DNA of 8,165 nucleotides, from positions 1 to 8,165 of the forward strand of contig JAADIN010000052.1 in assembly GCA_013151315.1 (NCBI GenBank), in the 5' to 3' direction. The position numbers and the translations under genes are program-made. Positions within the stretch are counted from its first letter, which is position 1; each line of letters opens with the position of its first letter. This DNA comes from Planctomycetota bacterium (GTDB lineage Bacteria > Planctomycetota > Planctomycetia > Pirellulales > Lacipirellulaceae). The notes below the pieces were generated by a model. It saw only the letters and a list, made by a program, of their open reading frames with translations. It made no database searches and was not told the origin of the DNA. This document shows, piece after piece, positions 1 to 6,481 of this stretch.

Positions 1-2
1 GC

Positions 3-380
3 AGCTTGCAGCTGGCGCTAGCTGCCGCGCGTACGGCCGAAGAAAACCGGGGCCAAGATGTTGTCGTCCTCGACATGCGCACCATCACCCCGATCTTCGA
101 CTACTTTGTCTTGGCAACCGGCGGCAGTCGTCGTCAGCTCCACGCCATTAGCGAAGAGATCGACCACACGCTCGAGGACGAACTGAACGATAGCCGAATG
201 GGGATCGAAGGCTACAACGAAAGCCGTTGGATTCTGCTCGACTACGGCACGGTGGTCATCCATCTTTTCGATGAGGAAACTCGCGAGTACTACGCCCTTG
301 AAGATTTTTGGAGCGGAGCCGAGCGAGTCGCCCTCCCTTGGAAAAACGACGAACCTAACGACGGAAAATCTGAAGAATAA
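3..380 (+). CDS. rsfS: Ribosomal silencing factor RsfS (5'-truncated by window edge)
   Basis: This is an RsfS/Iojap (DUF143) family protein. In this family the protein binds ribosomal protein uL14 on the large subunit and blocks subunit joining when nutrients are low. About 125 residues are visible and cover nearly the whole domain: the VVVLDMR strand, then FDYFVLATGGSRRQ (the usual D-x-F-V-x-TG-x-S signature), EGYNESRWILLDYGTVVIHLF (family pattern EG...W-LLDYG-VVVH-F), and the closing EETREYYALEDFW. The acidic C-terminal tail (NDEPNDGKSEE) is variable in the family. The first possible start in frame is a TTG at base 6, but the helix before VVVLD looks cut short, so the true start probably lies a few codons upstream of the window. 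The stop is TAA at 378-380, followed at once by a T6 run. It reads in the same direction as argS but is separated from it by 158 bp. Confidence 0.93.
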   Translation, partial: SLQLALAAARTAEENRGQDVVVLDMRTITPIFDYFVLATGGSRRQLHAISEEIDHTLEDELNDSRMGIEGYNESRWILLDYGTVVIHLFDEETREYYALEDFWSGAERVALPWKNDEPNDGKSEE

Positions 381-385
381 TTTTT

Positions 386-511
386 TGCCCGCGAAAATTG
401 CGAAAAATCACGAAAAAACTAACCGAGCAAAGTTGAACCACAACGACACACCGGGCCTTTCCTCAACCTGCCTTTCCCCTTTTCGCGATCTTTCGCGCAA
501 TTCGCGGGCAA
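386..511. repeat. Imperfect inverted repeat in the rsfS-argS spacer
   Basis: The left arm (386-417) and the reverse complement of the right arm (480-511) agree at 26 of 32 positions without gaps. They share TTGCCCGCGAA at the outer end and CGAAAA at the inner end. The enclosed loop is about 62 bases. Each arm is built of units of roughly 9-10 bp of the form GCGAAAA(A)T, or TTTCGCG on the right. The structure starts 5 bases after the rsfS stop and ends 27 bases before the argS ATG, so it fills most of the spacer. It could be a folded leader of argS, an extended transcription terminator, or a copy of a dispersed intergenic repeat. The sequence alone does not decide between these. Confidence 0.6.
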
Positions 512-538
512 TTCTTTCTGCGACTTTTCTGGACTTCG

Positions 539-2530
539 ATGAACGTACTCGCTGATCTTCGCCGTCGCTTTCGAGCGGCTTTGGAATCGCTCGACGCAGG
601 CGCGGGCGAAGTCGCCGACATGGTGCTGCCGAGCAAAGACCCGAAATTCGGCGACTACCAAGCCAACTGCGCCATGCCGCTCGGCAAACGCCTCGGCCGA
701 CCGCCGCGAGAAATTGCTCAAGAGCTCGTCGACCGACTCGAGGTGGCCGACCTGTGCGAGCCGCCAGAAATCGCCGGCCCCGGTTTTATTAATTTGCGTA
801 TCCGAGACGATTGGCTTCGCGACCAACTCACGCAAATCGTGGGCGACCCCAATCAAGGCGACCCCGATCGACTCGGGATCGTTCCGACCGAAGAGCCCAA
901 AACGTACGTGCTCGATTTTTCTTCGCCTAATGTGGCGAAGCCGATGCATGTCGGGCATATTCGCTCGACCGTCATCGGCGACGCCCTCTGCCGTGTCTTG
1001 CGCCAATTGGGGCATCGGGTCATCAGCGACAATCATATCGGCGACTGGGGCACCCAGTTCGGCATGATTATCTACGGCTACAAGCATTTTGCCGATCCAC
1101 AGGCGATTGCAACCGATGCCGTCGGCGAGCTGAGTCGGCTCTACCAACGGGTGAATCAGCTTGTCGATTATCATGCCACGCGAGAGCAAAAAACCCCTGC
1201 CATCGAGCAACAGATCGTCGAACTGGCCGCTCGTTTGGAACAGATGCACGACGCGACCGAGTTAGAAAACCCCAAGGATCGAAAAAAAGCCGACAAGCGG
1301 CAGCGGCAATCCGAAGGGCAATTGGTCGACCTCAGGGCGACTCTCGACAACTTGCGGAATCAGATGGCTGCCGCAGAAAACGACCCTGAGCTTGGCCCGT
1401 TGCTGAGTCAACATGCCGACATCGGCACTGCCGTCCTTGCAGAAACGGCCGCCCTGCACGCGGGTGACCCGACCAACCAAGCGTTATGGGATCAATTTCT
1501 TCCGGCCTGCTTGGCGAGCATCGACGAGACCTACGACCGCCTTCACGTGACGTTCGACCACTCCCTGGGCGAAAGTTTTTATCACGATCGTTTGGCCGGC
1601 GTGGTGGAAGAACTTGTTGAGCGCGACCTGGCTCGCGAAAGCGAAGGAGCCATCTGCGTTTTCCTGGAAAACGACGACGCTCCGTTTATTATCCGCAAGA
1701 AGGACGGCGCCTTTCTCTACGCTACGACCGATCTCGCGACCGTCCAGTATCGCATGGCCGAGTGGACGCCCGATGCGATTATTTACGTCGTCGATCATCG
1801 GCAATCGTTTCACTTCAAGCAATTGTTTGAAACCGTCAAGCTTTGGGGCTACGAAGGCGTGCAACTCGAGCACGTCAGTTTCGGCACCGTGCTTGGCGAA
1901 GATGGCCGGCCCTACAAGACCCGTTCGGGCACGGCCGTCGGACTGACCGGCTTGCTTGACGAAGCGGTCGAGCGGGCGCTCAAAATCGTCTGCGACAACG
2001 ACAACGCGCGAGACGTGCCCCTGCTTTCCGAAGAGCAGCGGCAATCGAATGCCGAGCGCATCGGCATTGGCGCGATCAAATATGCCGACCTAGCGCACAA
2101 TCGGACCAGCGACTACGTCTTCAGCTACGACAAAATGCTTGCCATGAATGGCAACACGGCTGCCTACATGCAGTACAGTTATGCCCGCGTACGGAGCATT
2201 TTTGGCAAAGGCGACATCGACGTCGATTCGCTACGAAAGAGCGACGCGAAGCTGCAACTCGACCACCCCTCGGAACGGGCGCTCGCGCTAGCGCTTCTGC
2301 AATTCAGCGAGACGCTCGAGCGCGTCGCCACCGACTTCCGCCCCAACCATCTGACGGCCTACCTGTTTGAGCTCGCCAGCGCCTATTCCCGGTTTTTCGA
2401 AAATTGCCCCGTGCTCAAAGCCGAAGATGACCAACAGCGCAACAGCCGCTTACGTCTTTGCGACCTCACGGCCCGCACATTAGCCAAAGGCCTCGACCTG
2501 CTGGGCATCCAAGTCGTCGAGCGGATGTAA
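539..2530 (+). CDS. argS: Arginyl-tRNA synthetase (class I) with a large internal insertion
   Basis: The cytoplasmic enzyme charges tRNA-Arg with arginine using ATP. The domain order is clear. An N-terminal Arg-tRNA synthetase additive domain covers about residues 1-90 (KDPKFGDYQANCAMPLGK). The class I catalytic core begins with FSSPNVAKPMHVGHIRST, where HVGH at 137-140 is the HIGH motif, followed by DNHIGDWGTQFGM. The KMSKS position is occupied by PYKTRSGT (458-465), a variant typical of many bacterial ArgS. The C-terminal DALR anticodon-binding domain starts near AAYMQYSYARVRSI (541-554) and ends in GIQVVERM. At 663 residues it is about 85 longer than the E. coli enzyme (577). The excess is a charged, probably helical insertion at about residues 210-300. 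The ATG at 539 gives the normal N-terminus; the Shine-Dalgarno sequence is weak at best (CTGGA nearby). The stop codon lies inside a long inverted repeat. Confidence 0.97.
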   Translation: MNVLADLRRRFRAALESLDAGAGEVADMVLPSKDPKFGDYQANCAMPLGKRLGRPPREIAQELVDRLEVADLCEPPEIAGPGFINLRIRDDWLRDQLTQIVGDPNQGDPDRLGIVPTEEPKTYVLDFSSPNVAKPMHVGHIRSTVIGDALCRVLRQLGHRVISDNHIGDWGTQFGMIIYGYKHFADPQAIATDAVGELSRLYQRVNQLVDYHATREQKTPAIEQQIVELAARLEQMHDATELENPKDRKKADKRQRQSEGQLVDLRATLDNLRNQMAAAENDPELGPLLSQHADIGTAVLAETAALHAGDPTNQALWDQFLPACLASIDETYDRLHVTFDHSLGESFYHDRLAGVVEELVERDLARESEGAICVFLENDDAPFIIRKKDGAFLYATTDLATVQYRMAEWTPDAIIYVVDHRQSFHFKQLFETVKLWGYEGVQLEHVSFGTVLGEDGRPYKTRSGTAVGLTGLLDEAVERALKIVCDNDNARDVPLLSEEQRQSNAERIGIGAIKYADLAHNRTSDYVFSYDKMLAMNGNTAAYMQYSYARVRSIFGKGDIDVDSLRKSDAKLQLDHPSERALALALLQFSETLERVATDFRPNHLTAYLFELASAYSRFFENCPVLKAEDDQQRNSRLRLCDLTARTLAKGLDLLGIQVVERM

Positions 2531-2584
2531 AGAATTTGTCAATCGTCATTTGTCAATGATCAATGACGATTGACAAATTCTTTA
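2528..2584. repeat. Perfect 23-bp inverted repeat between convergent genes; possible bidirectional terminator
   Basis: Bases 2528-2550 are exactly the reverse complement of 2562-2584, leaving an 11-base loop. The first three bases of the left arm are the argS TAA stop, and the right arm ends 5 bases before the last base of the opposing PIN-TRAM gene. A hairpin here could end transcription from both sides. However, the stem is AT-rich and lacks a clean U-tract on either strand, so it is not a textbook intrinsic terminator. The left half also contains two 14-bp near-tandem units (2535-2548 and 2549-2562, 12 of 14 matching, both starting TTTGTCAAT). That suggests a small repeat family rather than a purpose-built terminator. 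Confidence 0.75.
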
Positions 2585-2589
2585 GCTCT

Positions 2590-3630
2590 TTACCCCCGGC
2601 TATTTTCGCCCGAGGTTTCGGTTTCAAACTTTCCGAAAACCATGCGTCCTGCACTGGTTTGCAGCACGCTGGTCACGTCGGCCACGATGGTTTGGTTCAC
2701 GTAGTCGCGGCCGCCTTCGATGACGACCATCGTGCCATCTTCCAAGTACCCGACGCCTTGCCCGGCGGCTTCGCCCATCTTGATGATTCGTACCTCAAGA
2801 GATTCCCCAGGCAGAAAAATTGGCTTCAGCGCATTCGAGAGCTCGTTGAGATTGATCACGCCCACATCGTGAAGCTTGGCGACTTTGTTCAGGTTGTAAT
2901 CGTTCGTGACGACCTTGCCATCCAAGTGCTTGGCAAGCAGCACCAATTTTTGGTCGACCGGCTGACCCGAAAACTCGGGAAGCTCTCGATCGAAAACTTG
3001 CAGATCGACCTTGGCGTCGGACCTCAACCGATTGAGAATGTCCAGCCCGCGCCGCCCACGACTGCGCCGAAGCCGGTCACTCGAGTCGGCAATCGCTTGC
3101 AGTTCGGCGATCACAAACTGAGGCATGATCAACTGATTGTCGATCACGCGCGTCTCGACCACATCGGCAATGCGGCCATCGATCACCACACTCGTGTCGA
3201 GTACATAGGGCTTGAGCCCTTTGATTTCTTTGACAAACTCGACGTAGGGAATGATAAATCGGAAATCGTCCTGCGTTTGCAGCAGGACGCTGACGCACGT
3301 GTAGCAAACGACCGTTGCCATGGCCAGCAATAGCCAATCGGCAAGCCATTTGGGCTCGGTAGGCATGATTGGCGTAAGCGCGATCTGCAAGACGTAAGTC
3401 AAAAACAGCCCGATGATCAAGCCAAAGTAAAAGGCTGTGATCGTGCCGAGCTGCTTTTTACGAACGAACATATCCGCAACCAGCACCCCGCCGGCGACTA
3501 GCAACACGCCCAGAAATCCGAGCCAAGGCAGCCAAGCACGATCGCCGGCCAGCGCATCGGTCTGCAGAAGTTGGAAGCCGAGCGTGATCGCCAACATCGC
3601 AAAAACGCAGCGCAAAATCACAAGAGCCAT
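2590..3630 (-). CDS. Membrane-anchored PIN-TRAM domain protein (YacL-like)
   Basis: This is a predicted integral membrane protein with a cytoplasmic nuclease-like domain. About four hydrophobic segments lie at residues 4-22, 34-53, 63-88 and 98-117. A PIN domain follows at about 140-265. Its acidic residues are in place: D145 in VLDTSVVIDGRI, E176 in FVIAELQ, D226 in PVDQKLVLLA and D244 in VTNDYNLNKVA. The C-terminal 60 residues (about 276-337, EVRIIKMGEAAGQGVGYLEDG to VFGKF) form a TRAM domain, a likely RNA-binding fold. The architecture and length (346 aa) match the YacL family of Bacillus and relatives; substrate and role are poorly defined there. PIN acidic residues are consistent with metal-dependent RNA cleavage, but that is inference. 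The ATG at 3630 is supported by an in-frame TAG 18 bases upstream; no strong Shine-Dalgarno is present. It follows dgt on the same strand after 185 bp, so it may have its own promoter. Confidence 0.9.
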   Translation of the reverse strand: MALVILRCVFAMLAITLGFQLLQTDALAGDRAWLPWLGFLGVLLVAGGVLVADMFVRKKQLGTITAFYFGLIIGLFLTYVLQIALTPIMPTEPKWLADWLLLAMATVVCYTCVSVLLQTQDDFRFIIPYVEFVKEIKGLKPYVLDTSVVIDGRIADVVETRVIDNQLIMPQFVIAELQAIADSSDRLRRSRGRRGLDILNRLRSDAKVDLQVFDRELPEFSGQPVDQKLVLLAKHLDGKVVTNDYNLNKVAKLHDVGVINLNELSNALKPIFLPGESLEVRIIKMGEAAGQGVGYLEDGTMVVIEGGRDYVNQTIVADVTSVLQTSAGRMVFGKFETETSGENSRG

Positions 3631-3775
3631 GGCTTCAGCACGATCCTAAGAAACGAGTCGGACAAACACCACCGCCAGCAGCGTGTGCCAGCAAAGTGCC
3701 GTTAAGACGAGCAAGGAACCTTTCCCTGTAAACAACCATTGTAACATCGCCCTCGACCCATATATAGCCCCAGCA

Positions 3776-3792
3776 TCATCCCGGCGGGATGA
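3776..3792. other. Short GC-rich palindrome downstream of the dGTPase gene
   Basis: TCATCCCGGCGGGATGA is a perfect palindrome around one central base, giving a 7-bp stem with a 3-base loop. It lies 24 bases past the dgt stop in the leftward direction of transcription. No T-tract follows on the minus strand, so it is at best a weak terminator or an RNA 3'-end stabiliser. The rest of the 185-bp gap (3631-3815) holds no recognisable gene. A TACAAT on the minus strand (3743-3738) could be a -10 element for the PIN-TRAM gene, but no convincing -35 accompanies it. Confidence 0.35.
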
Positions 3793-3815
3793 ACCCCCCG
3801 TTTTCCCGACCCCCA

Positions 3816-4946
3816 TTATCCCCGCAAGCCCGCTTCTTCAAGAGCGCAGCGATCGGTCATTCCCGACAGAAAATCGCAGACCACCCGCGGCACCCCCGTT
3901 TGCTCCAATTGTTCACGCGACTTTGCGGGCAAGCCTTCAGGATGTTTCGAGAATCGCTGAAACATCTCGCGGAGCGCGTCGCCGGCCAGCGATCGCTCGG
4001 CCAAAACGGCCGGATGACGATACACCCGTTGAAAGAGGAATTTCTCCAACTGGGTCTTTTGCTCGAATACCTCCCGGGACGGCACCACGAGTCGCCGGTC
4101 ATGCCCCGCCACGGCAGAGGGGCTTTCGATATTGGCTGCCTTCAGTTGTCCGGTCGTTGTGTCGACCAAATCGGTAACCAAGATATCGATCACCTGCCGG
4201 ACCACAGCGCGGCGCAATTGCTCGGCATCAAGGGCCGAATACTCACGCTGCACCCGCCGGGCAGCATCGCTCCAGAGAGGCAATTCCAAAAGCTCATCCA
4301 AATCGAGGAGCCCCAGTTCTAGCGCATCGTCCGCATCGTGGGTGTCGTAGGCAATGCTGTCGGCAGCGTCGACCACCTGCACTTCTAACAAAGCTTGCCC
4401 CCGCCCCGAACTTTTTTCGCCGCGAATTCGCGAGCTTTGCCCTACCAGAATTTCCTTCGACAAATTGAGTCCTGGAAAATCCGGGTAGCGATCCTCCAAT
4501 CGCGTCACGATGCGCACGGCTTGCTGATTGTGGTTGAATCCCCCGCAATTGACACAGCACTCGTCAAGAATTTCTTCTCCCGCATGACCAAACGGCGGGT
4601 GGCCAATGTCGTGCATCAGCGCAAGCGATTCGATCAAATCCTCATTGAGCCGAAGAACCCGCCCAATCGTCCGAGCCACCGACGAGACTTCCAGCGTGTG
4701 CGTCAACCGAGTGCGATGGTAGTCGCCCTTTTCGCCAGTAAAAACTTGGGTCTTGTGAGCCAGCCGTCGGTACGCGCTGCTGTGGACAATCCGGTCGCGA
4801 TCCCGCTGATAGGGGGCCCGATAGGCATGAGACGATTCCTCGTGTTCGCGTCCGACCGTGTCAACACTGTGCATCGCATAAGGCGCCAGCCAGAGCGATT
4901 CCCACTCCGCGGTTGTCGAATCCAGGGTCGAATCAAAATCGTTCAA
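3816..4946 (-). CDS. dgt: HD-domain dGTPase-like deoxynucleoside triphosphate triphosphohydrolase
   Basis: The product is a 376-residue HD-superfamily protein of the dGTPase-like (Dgt type 2) group. These enzymes hydrolyse dNTPs to deoxynucleoside plus triphosphate and so control dNTP pools. Signature segments are YQRDRDRIVHSSAYRRLAHK (46-65) and the metal ligands H83 (RLTHTLEV), H112-D113 (LMHDIGHPPFGHAGE) and D196 (VDAADSIAYDTHDADDA). The likely start is a TTG at 4946-4944, not ATG: the reading frame from there includes the family's N-terminal LAPYAMHS...GR segment, whereas the next in-frame ATG (Met25) would cut into it. AAGGA lies just upstream (spacing 3). The TTG overlaps the TGA stop of the upstream HIT gene in the four bases TTGA, which indicates translational coupling. 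Substrate preference cannot be told from sequence; type 2 enzymes may be broad dNTPases. Confidence 0.93.
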   Translation of the reverse strand: MNDFDSTLDSTTAEWESLWLAPYAMHSVDTVGREHEESSHAYRAPYQRDRDRIVHSSAYRRLAHKTQVFTGEKGDYHRTRLTHTLEVSSVARTIGRVLRLNEDLIESLALMHDIGHPPFGHAGEEILDECCVNCGGFNHNQQAVRIVTRLEDRYPDFPGLNLSKEILVGQSSRIRGEKSSGRGQALLEVQVVDAADSIAYDTHDADDALELGLLDLDELLELPLWSDAARRVQREYSALDAEQLRRAVVRQVIDILVTDLVDTTTGQLKAANIESPSAVAGHDRRLVVPSREVFEQKTQLEKFLFQRVYRHPAVLAERSLAGDALREMFQRFSKHPEGLPAKSREQLEQTGVPRVVCDFLSGMTDRCALEEAGLRG

Positions 4947-5518
4947 GGTTCCTTTCGCTCCTCGGCCTTCACCGCTTCAACCAACCCCTCCCACAACGCA
5001 TCAAGCGATTGTGGAATAACACGCGTGCCCGCTAAGGTCGGCATAAAATTGTTGTCTCCCTGCCAGCGCGGCACCAGATGCCAATGCAAATGCCCCGGCA
5101 CCCCCGCCCCTGCGACTTTGCCCAGATTCAAGCCCACATTAAACCCCTCCGCAGAAATCAGCTGACTTAGCAAGCGCGTGAATTGTCCCAACTGGTGCAT
5201 CGCTTCCAGATGCTCGATGTCGGTCAGGTCAACGAGCTGGCCCACGTGGCGCAAGGGCGCAATCAGCAGATGGCCGTTCGTGTACGGATAGCGGTTCAGC
5301 AATACCTGAACATGCTCGCCAACGGCGACGACTTGATTCTGCCGCCGAGCTTCCGTATCTCGCTCGTAGCTAGCAGCCGCACGACACATAAAACAGCTTG
5401 GCTCGGCCTGGGGCAGCCAAGCAGCCGGTTCTGGCGGAGCCGACTCTTTTTCACCCGCGACCTGTTCACCCGCTATATATCCCAGCCGCCAAGGTGCCCA
5501 GATTCGCTGTTCATCCAC
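4943..5518 (-). CDS. HIT-family protein, Ap4A phosphorylase / adenylyltransferase-like
   Basis: This histidine-triad nucleotide-binding protein has 191 residues. It opens with DEQRIWAPWRLGYI, the N-terminal signature of the bacterial/actinobacterial Ap4A phosphorylase-like HIT group, followed by a CFMC pair (Cys42, Cys45) that may bind zinc. NRYPYTNGHLLIAPLRHVGQ is the conserved HIT core strand pair. GFNVGLNLGKVAGAGVPGHLHWHLVPRW carries the triad H143-x-H145-x-H147, and GDNNFMP completes the family pattern. In relatives the middle histidine is nucleotidylated while Ap4A is phosphorolysed to ADP and ATP. The chosen start is the GTG at 5518-5516, directly before DEQRIWAPWR; a GAGG lies 10 bases upstream. 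The frame stays open far upstream without family similarity, so longer starts are rejected. A loop of about 25 residues (16-40, rich in A, E and P) precedes the Cys pair. The stop overlaps the dgt start by 4 bases. Confidence 0.88.
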   Translation of the reverse strand: MDEQRIWAPWRLGYIAGEQVAGEKESAPPEPAAWLPQAEPSCFMCRAAASYERDTEARRQNQVVAVGEHVQVLLNRYPYTNGHLLIAPLRHVGQLVDLTDIEHLEAMHQLGQFTRLLSQLISAEGFNVGLNLGKVAGAGVPGHLHWHLVPRWQGDNNFMPTLAGTRVIPQSLDALWEGLVEAVKAEERKEP

Positions 5519-5548
5519 GTCAAATTTGCCTCGCCGTGTGCCAACCCC

Positions 5549-5579
5549 AAAAAAGCCTCTCCTGCAAGGGAGTTTAGGC
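5549..5579 (-). terminator. Intrinsic-terminator-like hairpin in the leader of the HIT gene
   Basis: Read on the minus strand, GCCT-AAA-CTCC-CTTGCA-GGAG-AGGC forms an 8-bp GC-rich stem (4 + 4 pairs with a 3-base AAA bulge and a 6-base loop), followed directly by TTTTTT and then GGGG. This is the form of a Rho-independent terminator. It points towards the HIT gene and ends 30 bases before its GTG. The gene behind it (scpA) runs the other way, so there is no upstream minus-strand gene for it to close. It is therefore either a leader attenuator or a stop for antisense transcripts from scpA. Confidence 0.5.
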
Positions 5580-5648
5580 CTCGCAACCCGGGCGAACAAG
5601 ACCGGCATATGCGCCCTCATTTTGACTCGAAGACGTGCGAGGCTGGTA

Positions 5649-5677
5649 TGGCCATGTCGTGCAACAAAAGCCATAAT
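5649..5677 (+). promoter_or_regulatory. Candidate sigma70-type promoter for scpA
   Basis: TGGCCA (5649-5654, 4 of 6 to the -35 consensus) and CATAAT (5672-5677, 5 of 6 to the -10 consensus) are 17 bases apart. They would start a transcript roughly 30-35 bases before the scpA ATG. This is a pattern match only. A second TTGACT at 5622-5627 has no good partner -10 at normal spacing. Confidence 0.3.
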
Positions 5678-5717
5678 CCCCAACCTTTGATTTTTCCTAT
5701 GACCGAGGGCTCCCACA

Positions 5718-6455
5718 ATGCGATTCCGAGTCCAACTCGACATGTTCTCCGGTCCCCTGGACTTGCTGTGGTATCTCGTGCGCAAACATGAGCTCGACAT
5801 CCTCGATATTCCGATCGCGCTCGTGACCGAGCAGTATCTGGAGTTGATCACGGTCTTGGAAGAAATCGATGTCAACGCAGTCGGCGATTTTTTGGAGTTG
5901 GCCACCCGACTGATGGAAATCAAGTCGAAACAAGTTTTGCCTCGCCAGGAGGAAGAGGGCGAGGAAGAGGTCGAAGATCCGCGACACGACATGGTGCAGC
6001 GTCTCTTGGAATACAAAAAATACAAAGACGCTGCCAGTATGCTCGAAGATCGCGCCCGGGAGTGGCAGCAGCGATTTGCCCGCCAAACCAACGACTTGCC
6101 CACCACCCGAGTCGATCCCGTCGAGCAACCGATTCAGGAAGTCGAGCTCTGGGATTTGGTCAGCGCTTTCGCTCGCGTCATCCGCGACAACAAGACGTCC
6201 CATTCGCCAGCGATACGTTACGACGACACACCGATCGAAGTCTACATGAAGCAAATCCGAGAGCGGTTGGCCAACGAGCCACGATTTTCCTTCACCGTCC
6301 TGTTTGAACAAGACATGGTCCGTTCGCAAATGGTGGGCATCTTCCTCGCCATCCTCGAGTTAATCCGCCACCACCATATCCAAGTCGAGCAAGATGACCT
6401 ATTCAGCGAAATCTGGGTCACTGAAAAAAAGCAAATCGCCATCCAAGCTATTTAG
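5718..6455 (+). CDS. scpA: Segregation and condensation protein A (ScpA, kleisin)
   Basis: ScpA is the kleisin subunit that bridges the SMC dimer and, with ScpB, forms the bacterial condensin acting in chromosome organisation and segregation. The N-terminal SMC-neck-binding part is typical: VQLDMFSGPLDLLWYLVRKHELDILDIPIALVTEQY (5-40), then FLELATRLMEIKSKQVLP (58-75). An acidic linker follows at about 77-88 (QEEEGEEEVEDP), then a helical middle. The C-terminal winged-helix region (about 170-245) contains FSFTVLF and a FLAILELIRHHHIQVEQDDLFSEIWV stretch characteristic of the family. The length of 245 aa is normal. The ATG at 5718 has a GAGGG about 9 bases upstream, the best Shine-Dalgarno sequence in the window. 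scpB, its usual neighbour, is not in this window; the next gene, 26 bases downstream, is a uracil-DNA glycosylase. The gene is divergent from the HIT-dgt pair. Confidence 0.94.
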   Translation: MRFRVQLDMFSGPLDLLWYLVRKHELDILDIPIALVTEQYLELITVLEEIDVNAVGDFLELATRLMEIKSKQVLPRQEEEGEEEVEDPRHDMVQRLLEYKKYKDAASMLEDRAREWQQRFARQTNDLPTTRVDPVEQPIQEVELWDLVSAFARVIRDNKTSHSPAIRYDDTPIEVYMKQIRERLANEPRFSFTVLFEQDMVRSQMVGIFLAILELIRHHHIQVEQDDLFSEIWVTEKKQIAIQAI

Positions 6456-6481
6456 GAATTTTCGGCTCTTCGCCTCTCGTT

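Noticed and set aside
381..538. T-box or other amino-acid-responsive riboswitch before argS.
   Set aside because: I found no T-box consensus or Stem I-like arrangement, and T-boxes are not typical of this phylum. Only the inverted repeat is supported.
271..555. 94-codon plus-strand frame across the rsfS end and the spacer.
   Set aside because: It is out of frame with rsfS, is low in complexity and lacks motifs; the spacer composition explains the open frame.
419..1249. 276-codon minus-strand frame opposite the start of argS.
   Set aside because: It is the complement of clearly conserved ArgS coding sequence and shows no protein motifs of its own; long antisense frames are expected at this GC content.
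2563..3333. 256-codon plus-strand frame opposite the PIN-TRAM gene.
   Set aside because: The minus strand carries the PIN and TRAM motifs. The plus frame is rich in His and Asp in a way that mirrors those codons.
2590..3630. PIN protein as a VapC toxin of a toxin-antitoxin pair.
   Set aside because: It is far longer than VapC, has membrane segments and a TRAM domain, and has no small antitoxin gene beside it.
4395..5165. 256-codon plus-strand frame crossing the dgt and HIT genes.
   Set aside because: It spans two well-supported minus-strand genes and has no recognisable domain.
5519..6106. Upstream extension of the HIT reading frame to an ATG at 6106 (387 aa total).
   Set aside because: The added part is antisense to conserved scpA codons, is rich in Arg and Ser, and has no family similarity. 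The HIT family N-terminus begins at the GTG at 5518.
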